Made by a program: the position numbers and the translations under genes. The notes beneath the pieces were generated by a model. It did no database searches. It was not told where the DNA came from and was given only the letters and a program-made list of their open reading frames with translations. From assembly GCA_026874595.1 (NCBI GenBank), contig CM049307.1, positions 59,652,870 through 59,716,869 of the forward strand: DNA of 64,000 bases. Direction: 5' to 3'. Below, one piece after another: positions 12,301 through 22,488 of this stretch. Every line of letters starts with the position of its first letter. Position 1 is the first letter of the stretch. Source of the stretch: Sipunculus nudus (Eukaryota > Annelida > Sipuncula > Golfingiida > Sipunculidae).

Positions 12301-15300
12301 CTATATATATATACGCTATAGCTTCTAATTTAAGATTGGCGAATGCATTTTATTCATTTTCTTGCATGTATCATGACTGAGACTGACTCCGCCGTATGAC
12401 TTTAAAGGATTATCATGACCACGACACATTTTCCATATTTAATCCCTGGGCCATGCATGCAAGCGTTGACTGGGTTTTGAGAGCGATATCAATATAAAGC
12501 GGCGTTTATACCGGGTGCACGTACGGTATATGCGATATATATGCAGTCTGCGGTATACGTTATGTATTTTTTATGAATATAGGCGGCGAATGAACCCGAT
12601 TTGAGAAACTTTCATGGATGAAATATAAAAAGGAGTTATAAGTTCTGGTATAAGTGATCAGATTTTATGTTTAAAAGGTACAAACATTTATAACTGTTCC
12701 TTACAACAATGAATAGCCTGTTATAGGCAAACGTATTACAAAAAAAAATTATTTACTTCAATTCATAATATAATAGGTTATATTTTTAAAATTTAGTTTG
12801 CTATGTGCCATATATATTTAAGGATGTTTTGCAGCTCCGCCGAAAATCTGTTTCACTGGCAGTGACAACTACTGGTGCTTTTTTCAATCACTAATGAAAA
12901 TTATAATACGCACATAGGCCTATATATATACACACACACACAAAAGCGCGCACACGTGCACGTACACATGTAGCCTATATATACATATACAGGAAGTACT
13001 ACACATATAAAAATTTGTAAAATCTGTTCAGTATGTGTTAAAACCGTATTAATACATATTTGTTCAAGCGTATAAGTCACTTACTGTCTTGTTTTACATA
13101 TTCAAGGATCTGGGTGTATAGGCGTACAGTTCGATCCACGTACGTACGTCGTAAAATAATTACTTCAATATTTTTAATGGAGTATAAAGTTATCTTTATA
13201 TTTTACACTGGAAAATTAACTATATCCATATAATATCTGGCTGTTTCTAATTTAAGACGGTATTAATTTTATTTTCAATCCAAAAAGCCTCTTAGAATGA
13301 TTGACAGTTCTTGTGCACGGCCGATTGTGCCCGATTACGATTGTACATAGAATGTTTGGCACAGAAATGATCACTAGTAAACAATCAGACATCACATATA
13401 TATACGACATGATATATGACAGTATCTTCGATTTTTAGTTAAGAAAATATGTTAATATTTAAAATAAATACTCATTTTATTATATGATATCGGTTAAAAA
13501 TGGTTTTCAAGTGCCAGTACATGACACAGTAAGGAGGTCACGCAGATCACGTGCGTGGTGTCTGTCAGACGCGTCAGTCAGTCGGACGGCGATCATTGGT
13601 CACAAGTTAAACCAATAAAAAAGGGGATAATATATGATCTTGGAAATGTTTAACGGAAGTTAAATCTGTAAACACACTGCACTTGATTTTGTCACCAGGA
13701 TTGATTGCCAACATTTGGTAATTTACCGATTTCTGATGAATTTAGCGTAGGTGTCTGATTTTACTCTCGCAGCCGACATGTTACCAGGGCCCACGTAACA
13801 AGGCCACGTGAGTGAAAGTCAATCATTTTTATATTTTTTCCAACAAGTCTGCGTTCGCGCCAGTTTGGATCTTGGTCACATGTTAGAACAACACTTGACG
13901 TTTTTCTCTTTCATTTAAGTACAAATATGATGGATGACAATAAACATTTCACCCCCAAAACTTGCCCCAATTACGGGTATGTAAAATGGGCTTTAGCGCG
14001 CCCGGGCGGGCGTTTTTGAACACCAGGCCCGTGACAAACCGCGCGCCCTGGCGGGCGTTATTGGAGTTTAAAGCCTTAAGTTAAACCCAGTAAAAATTTT
14101 GGGTTTAAAATTTTGCTGTTTTAACATGAAACACTTTTTGTTGGGTTAAAGCTTTTGTCAATTAATCATTTCTAGTGATACCTTGATTCAAAATTAATAT
14201 TTTAACATACCCCAAAAAGCCAAAAATCAATACTGTTTTATAACAAATGCATTGACTCTTTACCACTTTTAGTTACTTGACGTTTTATTAAATTATATGT
14301 CAGTTTCACAGAACCTGGTGCTGTTGGTAGGCTCAATGGTCGAACATCTAAAATATTGGCTCACATATCTGAATCATTGGTGAAAAATTTTTGTTATATC
14401 TCAATAGATTTCTCTAAATGATCGTAGCATTTTAAATTACTTTTATAAAAGCTACCCACTAATTCCACAAAAATAAAAACTGAACTAACAATTATGAATC
14501 CACAGTATATCAAATCTATGTACAAGAATTGTTTTTCATTGAATGTAAATAACAGTGGCTCTGTGTTAAAATTGTTTCGATTTTACCCTGCATTTAAAAG
14601 TTTACAGGCAGACAATCATGCAGATAGACACACAGATCTGATCAATTATCCGTAATGGGTGTTGCAATGTTGAAAGATAACAAAGATCATTGGAACGAGG
14701 GCTGTAGATTGGTATACTATACTAAACCCACTTTAAAGCTATAGTCTCCATGAATTATGGCCTGCAGATTCATCTCTTATGATATTGATTGTACAATGGA
14801 ACAAGGTAGAACATGTGTTAGAATGGGATACATGATTTATGTTCTGTACATGTGTCCTTTTATGTCATTAGTATATGAGAAGGACAGGAAATTTAATATT
14901 GGTGCACCATTAATCATTATCTGAGCAGGAGGTGTCATCCCATGTAAAGTATATATTTTACAAAGATGTACAGTAACACTATCTTTTTTCACAAAGTTAT
15001 ACAGTGTAGCTGCCTTATGTAACTTCCTTAATGAGCTTGTTAATCATTCACAGGTAAAGATATGTCATCTTTGAGTATCATGTATCACTCGTACAACACA
15101 ATAACCTGACTCAATATATCATGTAACTACCTAAGCTTAACTGAACATCATTAAAGAAAGAATCTGTTAAATCAGTGCAACATCATTAAATGACTCATAC
15201 TAATTTTGTGACTGTGTAGGCTGAATTTAATCAATTAAAGAATACTGTTCAGTTACTTTTGTTATTATAGATACCACCCTTCATTTTAGCACCTGCATTA

Positions 15301-18300
15301 AGGCTTAAAATTTTATATTCTTTTTCAATGTCTCCTTACAATATTTGGAGGCCAAACATCTGGAATCTAACTAATCCTGAACGTTTGTATTTTTGAGGTA
15401 GCCGATGCAGGTCCTGGCTTGCTGGAGTCAACATTTTCAGCTTGAACCCTGACTCCACTTGTTCATTCATTCTAGTTTGGAAGCTAAACTTCCTTATCGA
15501 CCAAAACCTTTTGTCAATCAGACACACAGCCCACCAGACACCTTTACAAAACCTGACATTGGATCAATTTGTTTTCATTACTTATGTAATCCTGTAGACA
15601 ACATTATTTCATCACTTAAGGAACCTCCTGAGCTACAGACTTCTACTTTAATCTTTAGATCTGTTGACTAGTTCTCCTACCACACTAAAAAAGGTTACAT
15701 TGACCCCCACTTCCACACCTGATCTATATTGTTTCTGTTTGTTAAATATATATTAAATATGACTGTATTTTGTCATTCTGTTACAGGTTTAGGTCTGATG
15801 CTGGTTGTCATTGTGGCAGTTGGCTGGAAGTGTACTCCACAAGGTCACGAGCCCTGTCACATGTTGTTTGGTCTCGGGAACTACGCAGGACAGCGGAGCT
15901 CCATACAGCAGAGTCAGAGGAGAGACCACAGGGACTGGCACGGTGGTAGGTCTGCAATTAACAGTAAGGAGCTCTATTTGTAGAGTAAAGCTTATTGTAT
16001 AAGCATTCATAAGTTTGATAAACTCAGGCACTTTATTGGCTATTATGTCAAACCAAGGCAACAAACATACACTCGGGTCAGCTTGTCTAAACTCCCGGCA
16101 ACACCGAAAGCTGCAATGTGCAGTGCTGCTTTGTGCCTGGCGCACAGTGCTGTGTGGCACTGCCAAAAAAATATTCTTTTTTTTGCACCACTGGGCATTT
16201 ATGCGGTGCCGCAAAGTGGACAACTTTTTTCACATATGCCGCCGCCGCATATAAATCTTGTTGGCGCGATAACCCAAAAAATATTTCACGGAACAGTACC
16301 AAACTTGGTATATGTATAGATATGGGTAAGAGGACGACGCCTATTTTAAATGAGGTCATGATCTTTACTAGGAGAGTGTCCTTGACCTTGAATAGGTCTA
16401 ATTTTGGGGAAAATCACACAAATTCTTCAATATCTCAAGAAATCTTGCATGGATTTATCCCAAAATCAAGTTGATGGAAGATCATGGATAGGGTTGTCAT
16501 GTTCCAGAAACTGGTGGCGCCACCTATTATTCTTTACTTGTTTTCATGCTGTTTAATACGTCCAAAATTGCCACCTTACAGTACTGTGAGCATTATAAGT
16601 AAAAAAATAATGGACAGATTTCTTTTATATTATGCATATACATAGGTATGGGTTATGGGATGATATTTATTTAAATTGGGGTCATGACCTTACCTATGAT
16701 AGTAGCCATGACCTTGAATATTGCCATATATGGTGAAAATCACACACCTCTTATGATATCTCCAGTGTTGATAGCCATATGGATTTCAAACATGACTTAT
16801 GTATGGCCCACCACTAAAGTAAGAACCCTTTTGCTTCTCGGGTCATGAGGTCAAAGGTCAAGGTCACTGGACAGGCAATTTAAAAGATACTGTGGATGCA
16901 TTTTAAGCCAAACTTTCATCCTAGGTCTTCCATCTTGAATATATAGCTCACTTGCCAATAGTGGATGATCCATATAAATTTTGGGGTCACAAGGTCAAAG
17001 GTCAAGGCCACAGGAGCTATCTGTCCAAAAATTAGTTTCTGGATGATAATTCCTGCTTTTATTGATTTATTGATTTCAAACTTGACTTATATATGTCCCA
17101 TTGAAAAAGCAAGACTCCAATTGATTTTGGGGTCATGAGGTCAAAGGTCAAGGTCACAGGACACATCTTTAAAAAGATTGTGGATGCATTTTCAGCCACA
17201 CTTTTCATCTCAGATCTTCATCTTGCACATATAAGTCATCTGCCAATAGAGGAAGACCCCTATCAATTTTTAGGTCACAAGGTCAAAGGTGAAGGTCACA
17301 GGAGCCATCTGTCCAAAAATTAGTTCCTGGATGATAATTCCTGCTTTTATTGATGTATGGATTTCAAACTTGACTTGTATATGTCCCATTGGAAAAGCAA
17401 GACCCAAATTGATTTTTGGGTCATGAAGTCAAAGGTCAAGGTCACAGGACACATCTTTAAAAAGATTGTGGATGCATATTCAGCCAAACAATTCATCTCA
17501 GATCTTTCATCTTGCACATATAGTTCATCTGCCAAGAGTGGAAGACCCCTATCAATTTTGAGGTCACAAGGTCAAAGGTGAAGGTCACAGGAGCCATCTG
17601 TCCAAAAATTAGTTTCTGGATGATAATTCCTGCTTTAATGATGTATAGATTTCAAACTTGACTTGCATATGTCCCATTGGAAAAGCAAGACCCAAATTGA
17701 TTTTGGGGTGATGAGGTCAAAGGTCAAGGTCACAGGACATCTTTAAAAAGATCAAGGTCACAGGACCAACATCTTCAACAAGATTGTGGATTGTTAGATG
17801 GAAGAAACAATAAATATGCCAAGTGTCAGTATATGCTGCTAAAAATGGGGGTCTATTCTTAAGGGGGGGGGGAGGCCTACTATGTCTGGGGATACTCTGG
17901 CACCTGCGGTGCCAAGAAATTTCTAGTTTTGCATTGTAGATGCAATCCCTGAGCAGATTTTTAAACTTTTATAAACTTAGATCTTGCTGAAGAATATATT
18001 GGTACAAAACTTTCTGAAAACTGGTACCATTCATATTCTGCAGAGGAGTTTTTAACCATGAAAGCTGAAATAAAAGACATATGCTGTTGCCTTGACACCC
18101 AATAGTTGCCAGGTCAGTTGCTCTGGTAACTGGCAGTCACCCAGGCGACTCCCAGATGTCATGACAAGGAACATCTATAGATCTAAAACACCACAGGCAT
18201 TCATTGAAAACTTGAGACAAGGCCAGTAGGGTTTCTTAAGACTCAGTACATAGAGTTCTCTCAACTACCAGAGGCATCATTAGTGTATTAAGTTTGTCCT

Positions 18301-19925
18301 TCTTGTAGCAGATGTCATTCATGGCAGGGATACAGTAACCCCATACTGTGTGCCCTAAGTGTTCTCATTTCTTTGGAAATTCTGTACTTGTCAAGCAGAT
18401 GTTGTGTATATAGTAAAGCTGTAAATAGATAGTGATAATGTTACTAACTTAGGTCTTAAGAGAAAATTTTATAATCTCCTTACATTAAGCCTTTTTGGAA
18501 ACTGTAATTAGGTAGCTGGTGGACCAACCAGCAGTTAAGAAAATATGTTTATGACAGATGCACACTTCTCATTGGGCATTTAGACACCTTAGCTTGGGCA
18601 TTTGGTACCTATGATTCTGCATTTTTTAAGACCTTAAAAATTTCTTTCACTATGTACCAGAGCTACCTTTAATATCAGTTCTTGCTTTATAAGCATATTA
18701 TTAGATTTTGTTTTTTGTGATAAAGTTCTTTCTCTTTGGGGTGATCAAGGGATCAGAAAGCTCCTTGAAACTGATAAAGCTGGACCAAGGCTTTGAACTT
18801 TGTTGAGGGATAGGCATATTAAACCTGTACTTTATTTAATTATCCATAGAAAATTTTATCAAATAAGTAAACAAGAATTAATTTAAGGAGGACAAAACAC
18901 TGAAATCAGATATATCAGTGAAATTTCAACACTTGGATTCTTTTGTAATTGTGGTATCTAAAATATGTGTGAATTACACTTTGCATATATCATGTACCCA
19001 GAGTTCAGGTTCCATCTTAAACAATTTTATTTTAAGATGTATCAGTGAAATTTCAACACATGGATTCATTTGTAATGATGATTTCTAAAATAAGTGTGAA
19101 TACTACTTAACAGGTATCATGTACCCAGAGTTCAGGTTCCGTCGACCCCCACCATCATATCAAGCCTCGATGGAGCAGTTTCAGAATCGGCCAGTTCCTC
19201 CTGACCCACCATCAGGCCAAGATGACAGCAGCCTACCAAGTTCCCCGCCTCCGACATACCGATCAAGGGCCAGCACAGCTCGACCTGGGCTTCATATCGC
19301 ATTTCCACATATTCGTAATGGGGAGCTGCCTCGTTCCCGACCCCCATCATACAGGTCTCATATTAGTAGCGAAAGTGCAAGTCGTGCAAGGACACCACCG
19401 CTTATAGATGGCTCACATGGTGTGGATAACCCTGCATTTAACGAACCAAACCAAATGAGTTTTAACCCCCAGGATACAATAGCAGCAACCGGAGAGATTA
19501 CTGTGGAAATAGTTCCTCGTCCCCATGTAGGTAGCGCAGCTGAGGATGTTCCTGGTTCAAGGGATGAACAGTCTCAAATACACCAGTCACAAGTACGCCC
19601 TGAACCATTAGCAAGTACATCCCAAGTAAGCTCTGAACCATTGGCAAGTACATCCCAAGTAAGCTCTGAACCATTGCCAAGTACATCCCAAGTACATTCT
19701 GAACCAATATCAAGTACAATTCAAATTCACTCTGAACCATTGCCTAGTACATCCCAAGTACATTCTGAAATAGTGCCAAGTACTTCTGAGGACACAGGTG
19801 TGCAACAGCAGGAAGCTAGTGAAACTTCAGCCAATCAGAATGAAGCATCTGTGGTGCAGTTGGAAAAAGCACCCTCTAGTGCACAACAGGAAAATCAAAC
19901 AGGTTCAGATAGTACTAAAATATAA
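5253..19925 (+). CDS. Two-helix membrane protein with PPxY tail, 688 aa, three coding exons
   Basis: Coding exons 5296-6391, 15787-15945 and 19114-19925 join in frame (1096+159+812 nt) to 688 residues plus a stop. I do not recognise the family by name. Visible order: residues 1-315 are polar, rich in Ser, Gln, Thr and Arg and probably disordered; a Cys cluster CCGQDYCFRC precedes the membrane; helices lie at about 327-349 and 355-379 with a very short turn, a hairpin that would put both termini on the same side. Then follows a conserved-looking segment, WHGGIMYPEFRFRRPPPSY. PPxY motifs sit near residues 431, 464 and 495, the classic ligand for NEDD4-family WW domains (family knowledge), so an adaptor or substrate of ubiquitin ligases is inferred. 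The start at 5296 has G at -3 and +4 and follows an in-frame TGA at 5269. NDFIP-like adaptors are an alternative but have three helices. Confidence 0.85.
6437..6538 (+). promoter_or_regulatory. GATA-motif cluster just inside intron 1
   Basis: Five GATAAG words (6437, 6456, 6490, 6518, and one inverted at 6533-6538) plus one GATAAA (6483) occur within about 100 bp, starting 45 bp after the splice donor. GATA factors bind this word (established). Whether this is an enhancer is inference; AT-rich DNA produces some GATA words by chance. Confidence 0.35.
8640..10100 (+). repeat. ~354-bp tandem array with CAGGTA palindromes
   Basis: Five diverged units are centred near 8682, 9014, 9368, 9731 and 10058. 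Each opens with a cluster of AGGTAA words. Two units carry perfect 16-bp palindromes, TTACCTGTACAGGTAA at 9007-9022 and TCACCTGTACAGGTGA at 9361-9376; a third, at 9724-9739, is near-perfect. A second conserved block (ATTACCTxTG) lies about 200 bp into the units. Confidence 0.8.
10577..10665 (+). promoter_or_regulatory. Duplicated E-box block (CACGTG) in a CpG-richer segment
   Basis: GGTTCACGTGACTG occurs at 10577 and again at 10632, each followed by GTCTGGCGTGTTTATT, a 55-bp direct duplication. TCACGTGA is the core bound by USF/MITF/TFEB-type bHLH-ZIP factors (established). Surrounding sequence (10440-10720) is richer in CpG than the window, so an internal promoter or enhancer is possible. 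No transcript start is identifiable. Confidence 0.3.
10749..10815 (+). repeat. 34-bp direct duplication
   Basis: AGTTACCTGGAAACATCC followed by TCTCACGTCATGCA is repeated twice in tandem directly after a G-run of about 20 bases. It is too short to assign to any element. Confidence 0.85.
15787..15945 (+). CDS. Membrane PPxY protein, second coding exon
   Basis: Acceptor TTCTGTTACAG ends at 15786 and donor CGGTG|GTAGGT follows 15945. The exon is 159 nt and preserves phase. It completes helix 2 (GLGLMLVVIVAVGW) and encodes a basic linker ending RDHRDWHGG. Exon 1 splits the Gly codon that this exon completes, which fixes the join. Confidence 0.87.
15946..19113 (+). other. 3.2-kb intron 2 of the membrane PPxY gene
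   Basis: Mostly repetitive. At 16080-16260 a stretch of short imperfect hairpins is followed by a diverged leader and the 289-bp receptor-site array (16500-17780). That region ends in a G-run and the hairpin GGCACCTGCGGTGCC near 17909. After about 750 bp of plain AT-rich sequence, a 127-bp tandem duplication (18913-19141) runs across the 3' splice site. I see no further exon. Confidence 0.75.
16500..17780 (+). repeat. 289-bp tandem array carrying AGGTCAAAGGTCA blocks
   Basis: The word AGGTCAAAGGTCA, exact or with one change, occurs at 16848, 16992, 17138, 17280, 17426, 17569 and 17714. Alternate copies are 287-290 bp apart, giving a higher-order unit of two ~145-bp halves. Five of the seven continue as AGGTCACAGG or a one-base variant. 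Between blocks the units share ATCTGTCCAAAAATTAG and TGATAATTCCTGCTTT. Open frames on both strands here are by-products of the repeat. Confidence 0.9.
18913..19141 (+). repeat. 127-bp tandem duplication spanning the exon 3 acceptor
   Basis: TATCAGTGAAATTTCAACAC begins both copies (18913 and 19040). Both end in CATGTACCCAGAGTTCAGG (18991 and 19118), a constant 127-bp offset. The downstream copy holds the functional acceptor ACTTAACAG|GTATC. The upstream copy reads TTTGCATATATC there, so its acceptor AG is lost, and it then diverges from the coding sequence. Confidence 0.9.
19114..19925 (+). CDS. Membrane PPxY protein, last coding exon
   Basis: Acceptor ACTTAACAG ends at 19113; stop TAA at 19923-19925. 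This exon encodes the whole C-terminal tail: PEFRFRRPPPSY at its start, two further PPxY motifs (PPPTY, RPPSY), then a run of six 11-residue repeats (19602-19799) of type EPLASTSQVSS, and a Gln/Ser/Glu-rich end. The tail has no predicted fold and looks like a flexible docking arm. Confidence 0.9.
19602..19799 (+). repeat. 33-bp coding minisatellite (11-residue repeats)
   Basis: Six in-frame 33-bp units encode EPLASTSQVSS, the same again, then EPLPSTSQVHS, EPISSTIQIHS, EPLPSTSQVHS and a degenerate last unit. The period keeps the reading frame, so copy number may vary between alleles without breaking the protein. Confidence 0.9.
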
Positions 19926-20085
19926 AGACGCATTTAATAGCACAATGTGATATTAATGTGATGTATGTGTATGTGTGATATTTAATAATACTGAAAATTC
20001 ATTCCATAAATTATAATGATGTTGCACAGACAGTGGTGAAAGTTTTGCGTGTGATATGAAAGTATGTATTTGCTATGTATATAAG

Positions 20086-20622
20086 GTGAGTGAATCCTTG
20101 TTGGTTATTTGGTCAAAATACATATTGGTGAATCCTTGGTGGTTCTTTGATCAAAATACAGATGGGTGAATCCTTGGTGGTTAATTGATTAAAATACAGA
20201 TGGGTGAATCCTTGGTGGTTATATGATCATAATACAGATAAGTGAATCCCTGGTGGTTATTTGATCAAAATACAGATGAGTGAATCATTGGTGGTTACCG
20301 GTATTTGATCAAAATACAGATGGGTGAATCCTTGGTGGTTATTTGATCAAAATACAGTTGAGAGAATCCCTGGTGGATATTTGATCAAAATACAGATAAG
20401 TGAATTCTTGGTGGGTATTTGATCAAAATACAGATGAGTGAATCCTTGGTGGTTATTTGATCAAAATACAGATGAGTAAATCCCTGGTGGTTATTTGATC
20501 AAATACAAATGAGTGAATCCCTGGTGGTTATTTGATCAAAATACAGATGAGTGAATCCCTGGTGGTTATTTGATCAAAATACAGATGAGTGAATCCCTGG
20601 TGGTTATTTGATCAAAATATAT
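20086..20622 (+). repeat. 38-bp minisatellite, 14 copies, probably in the 3' UTR
   Basis: Fourteen units of GTGAATCCCTGGTGGTTA plus TTTGATCAAAATACAGATGA, mostly 38 bp; one unit has a 6-bp insertion near 20298. Most units contain the 10-bp palindrome TTTGATCAAA. The array begins 160 bp after the + gene stop, so it is probably transcribed as 3' UTR if the AATAAA at 20977 is used. Confidence 0.9.
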
Positions 20623-20976
20623 ATTCTTTATATACATGTTAAAATATATTTCCAGATATTTCCTTACGTTTTGCTTGAGCTGTAATATCTGTAATAATGT
20701 GTTCAAAATGTAATTATATATTGTTCAAATGGTAAATTAAACTTGCTTGTATGAACATTAACCCCAAATCCTTTAACAATCTTGAAAATCACCCTCAGAA
20801 ATCTTATCAGTATCAATGATCAAAGAAAAATAATTTTTTTTTAATAACAGTAAATGGAATTTCCAGGATTTCCATAACTATTGATTAGGTTAACTGCTTC
20901 ATCAGTGTTCATAAGAGAAAAGCTCATGTCTTGTAAATATTAATTCTGATGGAGCTTAATTTCCATAGCTTTTTAA

Positions 20977-20982
20977 AATAAA
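20977..20982 (+). terminator. Candidate polyadenylation signal of the + gene
   Basis: AATAAA lies about 1.05 kb after the stop codon and beyond the minisatellite. It is the first canonical hexamer I see after the stop. Later AATAAA words exist (for example near 21486 and 24249), so use of this one is a guess. Confidence 0.3.
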
Positions 20983-22149
20983 CATATCTAGGATGTAGTT
21001 TTGATACTTTCATTACAATTACGTCATGTACTGTTTACTGATCAGATTACGCACTACTCTGTTGTTAGATATGGAATTTATGAGCTGTTAAGTATTACAT
21101 ACTAATAACCTCGATGAATACTGTATCATATTATATTTGCAAGATATTAATATTAATCATTGAGGTTATTCATTTACTATCATGTTCCAATCTTTACATA
21201 TCCACCTAAGTTCAGTAACTGTACTTAACCTGACTGCCAGAACATTTGTTATTAATATACTTACAGACATATTACCAAAACATTGAGATATTACCCAAAT
21301 GTCAGGGAGACAATGTTTTCCAGTCACAGGGATTGTCTTTGTTAACTTTATATTTGATCTTGTGTGTATGTATTTGACCAGGCTAGTCCCTTCCATATTG
21401 GTATTATATGGGGTCAGTAACAGCAGGGTATTCTGGGATCTATTGTACTCTTTGACTTTGTATAAAATATACAGCTGTGGACCAGGAATAAACTGGTACC
21501 AGGAATAGACTTGTTCTACCCCCTCCCCCCCCCCTTCCCCATTGTTCTCTGTCTTGTATATTTGCTATAAGGTGATTATACACTGAAGGCATATAAAATG
21601 GATGTCGTCAGGATAAAAATGTGCATGAAACCAAATTTAGTTTCACTGCATTTGTACAATATTTAAGATAATGTATTTGTGCCTGTTTCAAACTGAGCTT
21701 AGCTGGACTCTATTTGTGCAGGGTACCAGTCTAAACTTAAGGAGTGTAGAATATTACTAGTTGTATCTGCCAAAACAAATTTTTGCGGATACTATGTTTT
21801 TGACCCGGTTCAGCCGCAGCATTCGTTTCCGGAGAACTCCTCTGAGACTACTGGACTGATTTGCATGTGTACACTTCTTGGATAGTTTCTCGTTCAAATT
21901 ACAGGTGGTGCCACCTACAATCATGTTTACGTGGCAGACATCCATGCTAATATGTAACACATCTAGCTCTATTTCCCCTTGCCACTCAATCCATGCCTCA
22001 CTTCACCCGTCCTGCTCAGAGTTTGGCGGATACTCGTTGTGGCTTGACGACTACCCTATTCTAGTTTTTATAAGATTTTCTAGAACACAATTCTGATTAT
22101 CCTTAGTAGAATGAGAATTATCATTTGTTTTGGGAAAAACAAATATTTT

Positions 22150-22488
22150 AGGCCAAAAAAAAATTTAAGGTTTGGTTCTCAGGCACCGCCCGCACCAATT
22201 TTAAACCCCCGCATCAAAAATTTTTATTTTGATTTTCAATAAAAACTTTCCAATTTTGAGCTGCTGCCGCTCCGACATTTTTTTCAAGAAGATAAAACCA
22301 TACAATTTCCTTTGTTCTGTAGTGCTTTTACTTATTTAGCAAAATAAAACTGTTATTTTCATGCTTTTCCCTTATCATTTGACATTTTTATCGAAACATG
22401 CCAAAAAATTTAAAATAAAAAATGCGCCCGCCCGCATTGATTTCTGAAAAAAAGTGCCTGAGAACCATACTTTTTTTTATTTTGGCCT
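22150..22488. mobile_element. MITE with ~35-bp terminal inverted repeats (GGTTCTCAGGCAC family)
   Basis: The left end, AGGCCAAAAAAAAATTTAAG then GTTTGGTTCTCAGGCAC, is the inverse of the right end, GTGCCTGAGAACCATAC then a T-run and TTTGGCCT, with a few differences. The inside is 270 bp, AT-rich and non-coding. A lone right-end fragment of the same family sits near 36705-36760. The superfamily is not identifiable from the ends. Confidence 0.75.

Larger units (their letters stand above)
6392..15786 (+). other. 9.4-kb intron 1 of the membrane PPxY gene
   Basis: No exon is supportable inside. It holds a GATA-motif cluster at 6437-6538, a ~354-bp tandem array of CAGGTA palindromes (8640-10100), a CpG-richer stretch with duplicated E-boxes (10440-10815), dinucleotide-rich sequence around 12300-13400, a second CpG-richer patch near 13530-13870, and a short GC-rich direct repeat at 13995-14062. 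The rest is featureless AT-rich sequence. Confidence 0.75.

Noticed and set aside
15789-16474. Several overlapping open frames on both strands around 16 kb
   Set aside because: They overlap exon 2 of the membrane protein or hairpin-rich repeat sequence. None matches a family, and frames open on both strands signal a compositional effect.
19132-19740. Minus-strand and shifted frames inside the last exon of the + gene
   Set aside because: They are shadows of the real frame, which is supported by splice phase and PPxY motifs.
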